Shown here: positions 22,184 through 33,102 of the stretch, piece by piece
How the letters are laid out: every line of letters begins with the position of its first letter
Numbering within the stretch: position 1 is the first letter of the stretch
NCBI GenBank assembly: GCA_017311315.1
Contig: CM029663.1
Location: forward strand, 38,886,622 to 38,950,621
Length of the DNA stretch: 64,000 nucleotides
Source: Dendrocalamus latiflorus
Lineage: Eukaryota > Streptophyta > Magnoliopsida > Poales > Poaceae
Reading direction: 5' to 3'
Translations under genes and position numbers: made by a program
Notes under the pieces: generated by a model
The model's input: only the letters and a program-made list of their open reading frames with translations
What the model was told of the DNA's origin: nothing
Database searches by the model: none

Positions 22184-23478
22184 GGTTAGTGGAAACACAG
22201 GGAAAACAAAAGGATTATCCCTATCAACTACAAATGAAGGGCAGGGGGAACTCGCAAAGGAAGTGGCTTACCAAGCTCTTACAAGTGTTCTTACCAAAGC
22301 AGCAGGTGGTACAACCGGTGGCTGGTTCGTGATACCATGTCGAGCGTGGGTACGATTGCAAGGGTCAAAACTGTGCTATCCAGAAGTAGATATATGGAGC
22401 TTGGAAGGCCAAATATATCAGTGGAACACAAATCAATAACAGATAGTAATGCTGAATAAATGTCCAAAGCACTGGTCCTAGTTGCTGGCCTAAATGTGTC
22501 CTATATCAGTGTTAGGATATGATGAACAAGGAATCACGGCCAGAAAGTAAGCGAAGACAGCAACAAAGATGGCCAGGGAATGAGAAACTTAATTCAGCAT
22601 AAGCACAAAACAAATGAAGCTCTGTCACCTAAAACTGTGCTCTGTTCGGTTTTTCTCTCTTTTTTTTCCTTTTTTTTGGCCACGGATAGCACTTTTCTCT
22701 CTCTTCTCTACTAAGCCGAAATTTTTCTTTTTTGTGTCTTTTTAATTTTATTTTTTTCACAGAGCAGAGCACAGAAATAGGAACCACACAAAGTTTCAAC
22801 TCAATCTAATGTAAGGTGTGGCCTACAGAAAATAATGAATGTGCTGGAAATTTGGTGAATCAATTTCGGAGCTCGAGTACTGCACTTTCCAGGCCGAATT
22901 TGGAGAAAATAAAATCGCCGAACCCAACAAAGTTGGGAAGTATCGGATGTCAAATTTAATTTCACTCAATTTAAAAAAAAAATCGCCTGATTTCAAGTCC
23001 GTATGTGAAAGTTATGGCCGTTTGAAGATGGGCCTCCGAGGTATGGTTGCTGTGGAGGCCAAAACGAAATCGGGTGGAGGGAATTGGTGGAAATTGGTGG
23101 CGGAAGCTCGGGGAAAGGTGGGGGATGATGCTGTGTGATCACGAGACGTGAAGGACGACTCAAACAGAGGGTGGGATATGGGTGGGAAAACAAAAACAGA
23201 GGGTTGAATACGCGATGGATGACGGCTAGGGTTTGTATGGGATGAAGCGGAAGCAAGACAACCCGAAATAAAACACAATCTAAACCAGCAACACAACTCG
23301 ACTAAGGACACGAACTCAACACTACGGACTCTGGAATCAAATTGTGCAAAGGCTAAATGAGATCTAGGACCGGAAACAACCTATGACTACAATTTTTTTT
23401 GTAGGGCTTTTTCATGGACTCTAGGATGAAACCGAAAACCACAAAGGAGGGTAACGCGAACCTGAAGGAACACCTGAA
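22184..23478 (-). other. Leader (5' UTR) of element B
   Basis: This region of about 1.3 kb between the primer site and the gag ATG has no supported ORF. Bases 22267-22344 match the leader of H (31068-31134), including two GGTAAGA splice-donor-like sequences. A homopolymer-rich stretch of T and A runs lies at 22650-22760. Confidence 0.7.
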
Positions 23479-23491
23479 GCTCTGATTACCA
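23479..23491 (-). promoter_or_regulatory. Primer-binding site of B, tRNA-Met type with one extra base
   Basis: Minus-strand TGGTAATCAGAGC begins two bases after the LTR end. It equals the plant initiator tRNA-Met site TGGTATCAGAGC with an inserted A, which would weaken priming. Confidence 0.85.
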
Positions 23492-23493
23492 CT

Positions 23494-24413
23494 TGATGGG
23501 GACGGGGTCCCGATCTTCCAAGAGGTTCTGGATATGTTCGATTTGGTGGAGGCGCAACACAAATCGATCCGGCTTCCTAATGACACGTTCCGAACCCCGC
23601 AATCGCAGCACCACGTCTCCTCAGGTCATCAACCGTGCGCGGCCCGGTTGACCTCGCCAAGAAGGCTATTCCTTGCCTGCGAATCGAAGAACACAAGCAA
23701 GAACAAGGAAGAACACAACTGAATTGCAGATGTATTGATGTAGCACTCGAAAAGTTGGGGTCTCACAAACCGATGAACGGCGAAACTGTTCAAAGACAGA
23801 ATTAATCTAAGCAAAACCCAACCCTAATGGTGGGGGTGGCAGCTAGATATAAAGGAGTGAGGGGCGTGCAAAACCCCTGGACGCGCCCCTAATGGGCTCC
23901 AACACGATACAAAGCCGAACGGCCCAAAAGACGGTGGCGCAGCACCCTGACAGATTCTGAACGTCCACTTGTTTCGACGATTTCTGTTGACTCGGAAGGA
24001 ATTTTGATATGGGACCAGATCCATTGGAAAGGTCTTATTCTTAGCTTTCCATACATATGTATAACGTCCAAAACGGAGTCCGGATGCGACCTGGGCGTGC
24101 GTTTTAGTGCGGCCTGGTTCTGGACTCCGAATTGGATTCGAAGTCGGCTTGAGTTGGGCCTCCAACTTGATTCGACCGCCCTTGCTGGACTTGTGCGCCC
24201 CGTAGCCCTTCTCCAAGTACTTCCAGGTCCTCTCTATGGTTCCTAATCATAATTAAATCATTAGGTAGCAATCTATTCTCAAATGAACAAAAAGAAGTAC
24301 TTAGGAACGAGCTCACCTGTAAATTCAATTGTCGGGCGCGAGCTCTAGTGATTGGTCCTTGAATGTCAAGTGGAGGAGTGTTGTGTGTATCCAAAGAAGT
24401 GATGTCCTCAACA
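23494..24413 (-). repeat. 5' LTR of element B (920 bp)
   Basis: It is the same length as the 3' LTR. In element orientation it starts TGTTGAGGACATC (TGATGAGGAC in the 3' LTR) and ends GTCCCCATCA. Confidence 0.92.
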
Positions 24414-25875
24414 TCTTTCTTCGGAACCGCCTTCGATGTCGAGGACGTATCGGCCACGCCTCGACTTCTGCTGGCCGCGCTTGGGCCTATCGGACGGCTC
24501 GTGCGGGGCATCCTTGCGCTCGGGCGCGTCCTTGGACGACTCCGGCTTACGTTTTCCCTTCGAAGGACCGTCCTTCGGCGGATCTTCGGTTTTCGCCGAG
24601 GCGCCGGCCTGGTTGGTGTCGGAGTCGTCGCCGTGCGTCTTCTTCCGCCCTGGCGTATTCCTCAATTTTGTTAAAGAGCTTCGTCACCATCTTGATTGGC
24701 TTCCGTGCGTTATACTCGGCCATCGGGCCCGGGCGAAGGCCCTGTATAGCTGCATTAACGACGGTGGTTTCGTTAACGTCTTTGACTTGGCAACGTATCT
24801 TTGCGAAGCGCTTGAAATAGTCCCGGAGCTTCTTCGAAGGTTTCTGCTTCACAGCGAAGAGCTGATCCATGTCGACCCGCTCAACATAATTTCCTTGAAA
24901 GTTGTTGTGAAGGCGGTCGCGGATCTGCTCCCACGCGTAGATGGAGTTTGGTTCTATGGTAAAAAACCAGGAAAGCGCCACTCCTTGCAACGCGAGGGGG
25001 AGTCCCTTCGCCTTTGTGGTGTCGTCTCCGCCCGCGGCCTCGATTGCGATTTCGTATACGCGCACGAACTCGCGGGGGTCCGTGTCGCCTTTATAGGGCT
25101 CGATGACACCGGGGAATTTGAAGTCTTCGGGCCACGCCGCCTGCTGTAGCCGTGCCGAAAGCGGGGACTCCGGATCGACGCGTCGCAGCAGCACGCGGTT
25201 GGATGTGGGGGCGTCGCGGCTGTCCGCCCTTTCCGGCGTGGGCTCTGGTGCGACCACCGGCGCGGCCTGCTGGCTCCGAGCCTCTTGTATGTCTCGGACA
25301 GCCCCACGAAGATCCCCTAACTCCTGCTGCAACGCTTTGAGGGCCACCAACAGGGCGCTTTCCACCGCCTGCGCGGGTAGGGCCGCCGGCGCACCTAGCG
25401 GGCGGGTCGGCACGGGTACGATCACCTCGCGAGCTCCAAAGCTACCGGTCGCGCCATTGTGGCTATCTCCAACCGCCCGGTCCGCGCTGCCGGGGAGCGT
25501 TGCGGCGAGGGCGGCGAGGCTGGTTGTTGTCGCACCGGCGGGGTCGGTCGTCGCAGCAGCGCTATTGACGGGGTTGGCCGTCGCAGCGCCGGTGGCGGGG
25601 TCGGTCGTCGCAGCAGCGCCATTGGCGGGGTTGGCCGTCGCAGCGCCGGTGGCGGGGTCGGTCGTCGCAGCGCCAGTGGCGGGGCCGGTCGTCGCAGCAG
25701 CGCCGGTGGCGGGGTTAGTTGTCGCGGCGTGAGCGTCGACGTCTTCGACCACCACGCCTGCGTCGTCACCCGCACCCGCAACAGCCGATGCTGAAGCCCT
25801 GGTGCCCATGCGACGCTCCGACCCAGCCGCCTTCTTTCCCTTCGCCGCAGCCGACGAGGCTTTTTTCGGTGCCAT
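24414..25875 (-). pseudogene. A Gag, N-terminal and core part
   Basis: The ATG at 25875 lies 32 bases after the primer site and starts MAPKKASSAAAKGKKA, a basic N-terminus shared with D (MAPKKASPSAAKKKKA). A stretch of Ala/Thr-rich repeats (unit near TTDPATGAA) follows at about 25520-25740. The Gag core has LQQAAWPEDFKFPGVIEPY, DPREFVRVYEIAIEAAGGDD and VALSWFFTIEPNSIYAWEQI, matching the retrotransposon gag domain PF03732. A frameshift near 24620 moves the basic tail (KRGQQKSRRGRYVLDIEGG) into another frame. B interrupts the gene at 24413 and the rest lies at 16658-15646. Confidence 0.88.
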
Positions 25876-25907
25876 CCTTCTTCGGACTTCAGGCTTGCTC
25901 CTGTCCT

Positions 25908-25925
25908 CCCCACAGACGGCGCCAA
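25908..25925 (-). promoter_or_regulatory. Primer-binding site of A, tRNA-Asp-like
   Basis: Minus-strand TGGCGCCGTCTGTGGGGA follows the LTR end by two bases. It matches the complement of the plant tRNA-Asp 3' end (TGGCGCCGTTGCCGGGGA, from general knowledge) at most positions, and D has the equivalent site at 44834. Confidence 0.7.
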
Positions 25926-25926
25926 C

Positions 25927-26173
25927 TGTTGTGGTTACAGACCAAACAGAGAGAGAGATCGTAGTGGAGAGTTGGGAGAGAGTGATAGTAATGGCCTGGG
26001 TCCCCCCATGGCCTGTATTCCATATATATACACATGGGGAGTGCTTTTACAATTATACCCTTACATCTGAGTATCCCCTTCAGGGGCACTTATGTCATTA
26101 CACATGGCCTATTCTGGGCCTTATAACCTTCTACCAGGCCTGCTGGGATTAGGTGGGGGGCACCCCTACAACA
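25927..26173 (-). repeat. 5' LTR of element A (247 bp)
   Basis: The ends are TGTTGTGG and CCCTACAACA on the + strand. A TATATATA stretch lies near 26023. It abuts the TTGTT duplication and the gag of element F. Confidence 0.92.
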
Positions 26174-26263
26174 TTGTTTTTGTAGCATCTCGCGCAAACG
26201 AGTGTACTCGGTCCACGTAACCAGCACCTCTGGATTAGGTGGATCCTCTTCGTGACCTGACAT
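26174..26263 (-). pseudogene. F Gag, N-terminal fragment
   Basis: The ATG at 26263-26261 opens a 30-codon stretch (MSGHEEDPPNPE...TRLREML) that ends where A is inserted. After removing A and one TTGTT copy the frame continues into the F Gag at 8600. This continuity, together with the duplication, proves the insertion event. Confidence 0.85.
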
Positions 26264-27436
26264 GGGAACGACTCACAAACAAGAAACGAGGTTATATCCG
26301 GGTTAGTAAAACAAAAGCTCTCTCTATACTTGCAACTCACTATCCTGAAAACAAGACAAACTTACCATTCCAAAGTGAATCAAGGACGGTAAATTGACAA
26401 TTGTGACAGCGAACGACCTCAACCCGGAATGTATGAGCGTAACTAAGATCAAGGGAGTACACCAATGGGTGTAGGTGGAGCTTGGACAGTTATGTGGATA
26501 TCCTATGCAATCTGATATTCAAAGTATTGTAAAGCTAAGTAATGATCCAAGCTAGAGTATTTTGCCTATGTGCTGATCAATTGGTTTAAGCGAAGCGTAT
26601 GAACACACACACAACGATAAATGGGACTTAATGCAAACAAAGGAATGATCTAGGGAGAATCAATCGGAAACAGAGATGAAACTAGCTCGTTTTGCACCAA
26701 GTACTAAGAGAGACACTAGCCAATTGCAACTGAATATACGAGGGCACAGAATTGCTCTAAAACAAGGAGTTTGCAAGCTCTATCTTCTTGTTTCCTTTCC
26801 AACGGATCAAGAAACGCCTCAATCGGAGGTCATATGCAAAAGTTACGTGTTTCTCTCTCTCTTCTTTTTTTATGCCGCGGCTCTTCCTAACTACGGTTGC
26901 AAGCCTCACAAATCAGCAAGGTGTAATCAATTTTAATGAGCAGCCCTAATTGCAATGTCAACAGCTAGTCTCAAGATAAAAGGATATAAGTGAAGCACAA
27001 GGACACTAAATGTGGTTCGGCCTGCTATGATGTAGTGACCGAAACAGAAGTTAGAACAATTGGACTCGGATTGTGTTTGAGCTAGAGGTCGATTCGGACT
27101 CTAGTCCCACCAAGGAGTTCGGATAAAGAAACACAAACTGACTCGGATTGTGCTCTCAAGATGGCGCACGGTAAAAGATGGAAGCTTTTTTTGTTTGCTA
27201 ATTGATGGAATCAACCAGCAATTTTGTAGGGTTTATGTGAACACAACTTAAGCCACGCAAAAGGAAACACACAGATCAGCACTAAAACAAAACTCTAATG
27301 GACGAAGACTTAACAAAATGCACAAGAAATAAACAGATTAAACTACAGTTTTGGTATTGCAATTTTCGGTTTGATGGACGAAAGGACAGAAAATGAATCT
27401 AACTACGGGTAAAGAAGTTCTCACCGAGTAAACCTA
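26264..27436 (-). other. Leader (5' UTR) of element F
   Basis: About 1.2 kb without a supported ORF lies between the primer site and the gag ATG, as in B and H. I see no further structure in it. Confidence 0.65.
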
Positions 27437-27449
27437 GAATCTGATACCA
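27437..27449 (-). promoter_or_regulatory. Primer-binding site of F, tRNA-Met type
   Basis: Minus-strand TGGTATCAGATTC matches TGGTATCAGAGC at its first ten bases, next to the LTR end. Confidence 0.8.
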
Positions 27450-27450
27450 C

Positions 27451-28480
27451 AGATACGGGGAGGGGTCCCGATCTTCTCGGTGAGGAAACGTGGATAGTTG
27501 ATGCGAAGTAGACGATATCGCTAGTTGAACACTCGTGCCAATGCACGAACCCTCAACTCTTCTGAATACGCCCAAAACACACCAGATAATTGTTCATCGC
27601 GAGACCACAAACGACAAACGTCAAGTCCCCAATCCCAATGGAATGACGACTTGACCTTGAATTGCAGAACGAACAATGGATCGCCTAGTTCTCTCTCAAA
27701 GTCCTCGCATGAACTCTGGTGTTGAAAGAACAAGCAATAGCTATATTTTAATCTTATGCATAAAATTGGTCTCCCCCTAAAGGCTACCAATACAAGGCTT
27801 ATATAGCCCCTTGGGATGTCCATATGGTCCCCAAACCAAGTACAACTCAACCCTATATGGTTTTGGATACGAACTCTCACAAAAAGGAAACTATATTTTT
27901 CACCCGTCATATTGTTTCGGTCATAACTTTTTTCTGTGATGAATTTGAAGGTGGGTCTAGATCCATTGCATAGCCCTTGAAGTTATCTTTCCAACGAGTA
28001 GAAGAACACCTGAATCGGACTCCGTTTGTGAAAGTTATGGCTTTTTTTAGTAACTGCCTATCAGGCTGTTCCGAACCGAATCCGAATTGAATCCTGAGTT
28101 AATCCGAGTTTGAATTGGGTTGAGCATGTGGGAAGTCCGAATTTGGCTTGAAAATCTTATCCAAAACTTGTAGTTTAAGTCCTTGGGCTCCTCCCTTTTG
28201 CTCTCCCAAGTCTTCACATGAGTCATACCTAAGAATACATAACATACTAGCATGTGGTAGTATTCCAAGTTCATCATCAGTTAAAGGAAACTGCTTAAGA
28301 AACAAAAGCACCTGTTTGTTTAAACGCTTGGCTCTTGCCCTCATCATTGGGCCCTCTAGTTCTTGGTTATTCTCATGCATGCTTGGAGTGGAAGATGTAT
28401 ATGTAATGGAGATGTCCTCATCAGTATGTGCATGACCACCAATAGGAGAAGATGTATAAGTGTTAGGGATGCCCTCATCA
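27451..28480 (-). repeat. 5' LTR of element F (about 1030 bp)
   Basis: On the + strand the right end is GCCCTCATCA, so the LTR begins TGATGAGGGC in element orientation. The left end is decayed (AGATACGGGG where TGATGGGG is expected) next to the block GGGTCCCGATCTTC shared with B and H. A frame at 28380-28099 carries GPMMRARAKRLNKQV, the CRM-type LTR-encoded motif. Confidence 0.82.
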
Positions 28481-28886
28481 CAATCTGCTTCAAGACTCTG
28501 AAGAGAAGGTGAGAAAAATTAAGGACATATTGAAGATAGCCTAGTCTCAACAGAAGAGCTATGCTGATAATCATCATCGAGACCTGACCTCTGAAGTAGG
28601 TGACTTTGTTTATATCCCCACTTAGAGGAGTCAGGAAGTTTCAAACCAAGGGAAAGCTTGCACTAAGATTCATAGAACCATTCAAGATCTTGAGTCATAG
28701 AGGTGAAGCTGCATACTAATTGGAGTTGCCATCAACCATGACCGTAGTACACGACATCTTCCATGTATCTCAATTAAAGAAGTGACTTCGAGTACCCATG
28801 GATCAGGCACCACTTGAAACTCTTGATCTTCAGGAAGACCTCACCTATAGGGAGCAACCAATTAAGATCCTTGAGACAGCAGAGTG
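28481..28886 (+). pseudogene. G integrase C-terminal region
   Basis: A decayed + strand frame is readable as homologous to the end of a Tekay/Del-type integrase: a KIKDILKIA block, DNHHRDLTSEVGDFVYI, a degenerate RRFK-TKGKLAPRFIG region and a HDIFHVSQL-like block. It has several stops. It is bounded on the left by F and on the right by H, and continues at 34614. Confidence 0.72.
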
Positions 28887-30113
28887 TGATGTGGCCACGC
28901 CACAAACACACATGACCATAGCGCTCAATATCAAGGATTGAACTAAAGGTGAATTCGTTTCTTCAGCTTCAACATATTTTAAATGAGAATATGATGCTAT
29001 CTCATGTCACTACTTTGTTCATTCTCAGTTTTGACAAATGGAATACTTTCGAACCGAGTGTGAGGCTGGCACCAAAGCTATGGAGAAAAACAAGGAAGAA
29101 GAAGCCCAAAGAGAAGCCATGCAGTGGGAGGGCAAAAGGGGAGAGGTCCAAGAACTTAAATCCCAAGTTTTGGATGAGTTTTCCAAGCACAATTCGGAAT
29201 TTCCTCAAGCCCAACCGAAATCAAACTCGGAATCAACTCAGAATTTAATTCGGATTTGGTTCGGGGCAGCTAGACAGGCTGTAATTAAACGGCCATAACT
29301 TTCACAAACGAAGTCCGATTTAGGTGTTCTTATGCTTGTTGGAAAGCTTATTCCAAGGTCCATCCAATGGGTAAGGCCTCAGCTTCAGAAACATTTTGGT
29401 CGTGTCACAATCATCAAAATAATCCGACGCTGATTCGTCCTGACAGGACCGACTTCCAACATGCATAGAATTCGCATCCAGAGACTATTTGGGATGGGTG
29501 AGTATTTGATAGAAAGCTTATCTTATCCCTTTTCCAATGGATCTGGCCTCACCACAAAATTCCTTCTGTGTGGAAAGACATCACCAAAATAAGTCAGGAC
29601 TATTTCTGAATCCGAGTCTAAAAGTGCTGCGCCACCTCCAATTGGGCCCAAGGGCTTTGTAAGTCTTTTTAGGGTGGGTGTCCAACCCTAGGTGACCCTT
29701 GGCCGCCCCTCTCTCTTCCCCAACTCATATATTCACCCTCTACCCCTTTTGAACTCTTTGGATTTCGTTGAGTATAGGTTTAGTCATTATGCAAACTTTT
29801 GTTCTTTAGTTGTGTCGGACGACCACCTGTCAAGACAGCCTTCAGAATCCCACCTTTTGAACTCAATATCAATATTTGCAATTTCAGATTGCTTGTTATC
29901 TTGTTCTTGCGTGTTCTTCGATTGCATGCAGGAATAGACCTTCGTGGTCTGGTCAACCGCGTTCTTGGCACGGTTGATAACAACTTGGAGTGTGGTTCAG
30001 CGATTGCTAAGGCGCAAGCGACGTCGTGCGGTTGTAGTCGGTTTGCAAGGGTCACCTTCACCAAAATTGAAGTTATCATCCTATTGGAAGATCGGGACCC
30101 CATCGCCTCATCA
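28887..30113 (+). repeat. 5' LTR of element H (1227 bp)
   Basis: It ends with GAAGATCGGGACCCC and CATCA, shared with B and F. An open frame at 28949-29248 starts within the CRM-type LTR coding zone. Confidence 0.92.
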
Positions 30114-30115
30114 GT

Positions 30116-30127
30116 TGGTATCAGAGC
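30116..30127 (+). promoter_or_regulatory. Primer-binding site of H, tRNA-Met
   Basis: A perfect TGGTATCAGAGC lies two bases after the LTR end. Confidence 0.95.
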
Positions 30128-31229
30128 TTCAGTTGACCGGTAGGAATTTTTTTTATCCCTAGTTAGTAGATTGGTTTTTATTTGCCATAATCCAGAAAAA
30201 TCGCACTACAAAAAGAGTTAATTCCCGCTGTCCAAACCCCGTTGTGCTTTTCAATCTGTTAGTTTTGGTTTACTAAAATGAATTTGTGTCCGTTTTAGCT
30301 TTTTTAGTTGCTGGTCATATCCTTGATTCCATAAAAATTCAAACAAGAAAAAATTTTCCCACCCCAAACCCTAATTCCAATTTGGCTGATTTTTCCTTTC
30401 TCTGTAGCCTCCACCAAAAACGCCATAACTTTTGATTCCGTCATCTTTTTTAGTGCGACCACTGCCGTTAGATTCATAACTTCATTATCCATCTTTCTGT
30501 AAAATTTCACATCATTCCAGTAAGGCAGTTAAGAGATATCTGTGGTGAAAGTTGATCCAAATTTCTGAATTGACTCTGCAACAGTCGACACTTGTGAATT
30601 TTGTGTGAATTTTTCAGTCAGTTTCCAGAACTTGGCCCCAAAATAAAAGTTGTAGAAACATCCATCAGGAAACGGAAAAAAAAAGAATCAGTGAAAAAAA
30701 TGCAACTGACAAAAAGTTACGGCCGACATACCGACATGCTGGCCAGTGGACAGAAATCTTCAGTTTTCAAGTTTTGGGTCAATCCTTGTGTTCTTCAATT
30801 CCAGATTGCATTCGATTGAATTATCTTTTATTTACCACTTCTATACATTGCCATACACTTATTTTAGCCTTCTTCCATCCTTGGTTGATCAGCAACATAG
30901 GCTAAGAGCTAGATACGAACTATGATTCAATTCTGTGCAATTTCTGAAATTAACTGATTGTTCTCCATTGCTACATGTCGAGCTTTCCAAGCTACACCTT
31001 ATACTAACCAAGCAACAGATCACATCAAATCGTCCCTTGCAATCGCTTTACTTATCACCTAAGTTTATCACGAACCAGCCACCGGTTGCACCACCTATTT
31101 GCTTTGGTAAGAACTTATAAAAATTTGGTAAGAGCTTAAGAGATGTATTACTTGAATTGAGTCTCCACATTCTAGTAGTTGATAGGAACATATACTTGTG
31201 ATTTGTTTCCTTGTTTGCTACTAACCATG
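30128..31229 (+). other. Leader (5' UTR) of element H
   Basis: No ORF is supported. Bases 31068-31134 are conserved with the B leader and contain GCTTTGGTAAGAAC and TTTGGTAAGAGC, both splice-donor-like. CTAACC immediately precedes the gag ATG. Confidence 0.7.
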
Positions 31230-32474
31230 GCAGGTTCACGGGATGATTACGAGATAGATCCATATCTTCTTCGAGCCATTGACTGGGAGCGCAAAGAAAT
31301 TCGCGAGGAAGATGCACGCTTGAGACAAGCTTCTTCACCATGGGAGGTATATGATCGTGATAGTGCGTCCGGTAAAACTAGAATCACTTTGCCATCCTTT
31401 GCTGGTGAATTTGATCCTGATGCCTATATTGACTAGGAGATAGCGCTATATAAAGAATTTGAACATTATGATGGGTCTGATAGGCAAAAGATTAGAGCCA
31501 CTAGTGTTTTTATTGATGATGCAATACTTTGGTGGAAGTACTTAAGTAGACTTGGAAGAGTGCCTCAAATGTGGCATGCATTAAAGAAACTTTTGAGAGA
31601 TCATTATGTTCCTAAATACCATGCTGATTATTTGCTAGTTAGATTGCAACGTTTAAAACAACGAAGTAGAACTGTAAGGGAATATTATCATGAATTAAAA
31701 ACTCGTTTATTGCATTATGGCTTAGAGGAACATGCTGACGCTACAGAGAATAGATTATTGCGTGGGCTTAACAACGAAATTCAGGACCTTCTCATTCACA
31801 AAGAATATAATTCTCTCCCTCATTTGTTTATACTTGCTTGTAATGTTGAACGTCAGATTGAGGAGAAATTGAGAGTGCTTGATGATAAGAAACATGAGAG
31901 CAAACCCGTGTTTGTGCCTTTTTTTGTAACTAACAACTTGCAGTTAGTTGAGAACCATGTCAAAGAGGAGCATGAGCTGATTGAACCATCGACTCCATTG
32001 GTTGAGAACGAAGATGAGGAGATGGATGCACCTACATCGTCTGAGGGGAGCCAAAATGGTAAAGGTCATAGTGTTATCATCACTCACGGTGAGTATGCTT
32101 GTGAAGAACTACAATTATGCACTATGCATGCTGATTTAGAGCAAAACTTAGTGGAAAACAATTCTGACACACCCATATTTCAAGTAGAGAATTCACACTG
32201 CATTGATTTGAGTGTTGAGAATGAGTTAAGTGCACCTTGTCAAAGAATAATTGAATTGCCTACTGTTTTGAGTGATGAATTAATCACATACAATGATCAT
32301 GTGGCTTTGGTTAAATATAAAAAAGTTTTGACTAGCATTTCTCCTGCTAATTCATTGTGTTACATCATATTGGATCTACCTATAAAATTGTCACATACTA
32401 TAGAGAAAGTTTTTGAACTTGCATGTTCGAAATTCTTGTTTAGTGCCTACGCCCTGGGTATAAGTTTAATTTGA
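31230..32474 (+). pseudogene. H Gag
   Basis: From the ATG at 31230 (MAGSRDDYEIDPYLLRAI) the frame has the short N-terminal part, then ITLPSFAGEFDPDAYID and a TAG at 31434-31436 where related Gags have Trp. It continues with WWKYLSRLGRVPQMWHALK, DHYVPKYHADYLLVRLQRLKQ and LLRGLNNEIQDLL, the retrotransposon gag domain PF03732. The segment after about 32030 is acidic and Ser/Val-rich, with no zinc knuckle that I can see. Gag from an autonomous CRM-type element may normally serve it in trans. Confidence 0.85.
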
Positions 32475-33102
32475 TTGGAGATTATGGTGTAGAAAATCAA
32501 TTTCTTGTATATCAAATATGCGTAACTTGTGATCACATGGATGAATTGAAGCCTACTGTTTTGGACAACAATTCTTGTGTGCTGAATCTTGTTCAATATG
32601 AGAGGGAAGTAAAATTTAGAACTCATCCAATGCCTATTTGTTCATCTCTTTTTGCACCATCTAGTATGGACAATCTGAATAAAGATGATGAATTATGGAA
32701 GAACATACAAATCTTTTCACCCTTGCTAGATAAATTTGTTATTGCTCAATTGAGATATGATTATATGGAAAAACTTTGCTTGATTCCAAAAGTTGTAGCT
32801 TTGCCCATATGTGCCACCACTGCAAGTTTACAACTTCAGATATTTGAATTGCATAAATGCTTCACTTACATTTGCAAAACTAGTTGCAATAATTGCTGTG
32901 TGAGAAATTTTGATTTGCTCATTAACATATATGATTACTCTTGGGTTAATAATACAATGAGCTTTTATGATCGATGTTGTTTTATAACATTAATGGTGCA
33001 ACAACGAAGAACTACTAAAATGGATGACATATACATATATCATGCATACACCTTGGCTTTTCTGTTACCATACTCTCAGCTTAAAGTCGAGGACGGCTTT
33101 GT
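32475..33102 (+). other. Unrecognised open region of H
   Basis: A frame at 32471-33202 is open for 243 codons, rich in Cys, Ile, Leu and Asn, with no motif I recognise. It sits where protease and pol would be in an autonomous element. It could be the decayed end of gag-related sequence or captured sequence. I do not assign a function. Confidence 0.4.

Larger units (their letters stand above)
16659..24413 (-). mobile_element. Element B: nearly complete CRM-type Ty3/gypsy element nested in A
   Basis: B is 7755 bp with two 920-bp LTRs (TGATG...CATCA type), a tRNA-Met primer site, gag, protease, RT, RNase H, integrase and a polypurine tract. The target duplication is imperfect: GCTTT at 16654-16658 and TCTTT at 24414-24418. 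It inserted in A's gag just before the histidine motif. The integrase sequence, including the HFFWPKMRRDVERF and RGRDSIFVVVDRFSKMAHF blocks, and an integrase tail that reads through the polypurine tract into the 3' LTR, point to the CRM (centromeric chromovirus) clade. One nonsense codon and at least three frameshifts disable it. Confidence 0.92.
8601..26173 (-). mobile_element. Element A: Tat-like non-autonomous Ty3/gypsy element, carrying nested element B
   Basis: A is bounded by 247-bp LTRs (5' at 25927-26173, 3' at 8601-8847) and a perfect TTGTT duplication (8596-8600, 26174-26178). Without B it is about 9.8 kb. In element orientation it reads LTR, tRNA-Asp-like primer site, gag-protease (25875-24414, then 16658-15646), tandem arrays (15400-14740), an antisense gene (14050-10970), repeats and hairpins (10300-9000) and LTR. 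No RT, RNase H or integrase motif is present on either strand. Its CX2HX4HX4C Gag motif and protease resemble the Tat lineage (Grande/RIRE2 type). Element D shows the same layout, so the missing pol looks like a family trait. Confidence 0.88.
3641..28480 (-). mobile_element. Element F: CRM-type Ty3/gypsy element, interrupted three times and continuing off the left edge
   Basis: In element orientation the order is 5' LTR (28480-27451), tRNA-Met primer site, a leader of about 1.2 kb, gag start (26263-26174), then gag (8600-7051), protease (7057-6732), RT (6747-5999, 4256-3861) and the start of RNase H (3829-3641). The breaks are element A (8601-26173, TSD TTGTT), solo LTR I2 (4257-5998, TSD AAAGG) and element C (ending at 3640). 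The rest of RNase H, integrase and the 3' LTR must lie left of the window. F inserted into the pol end of G; the right flank at 28481 is CAATC. It is assigned to the CRM clade from the sequence style of its Gag and RT, its TGATG-type LTR and an LTR frame carrying a GPMMRARAKR motif. In-frame stops and frameshifts show it is inactive. Confidence 0.8.

Noticed and set aside
30116..30127. Possible tRNA-related gene at TGGTATCAGAGC
   Set aside because: It is only the 12-base primer-binding complement of tRNA-Met next to an LTR; no cloverleaf follows.
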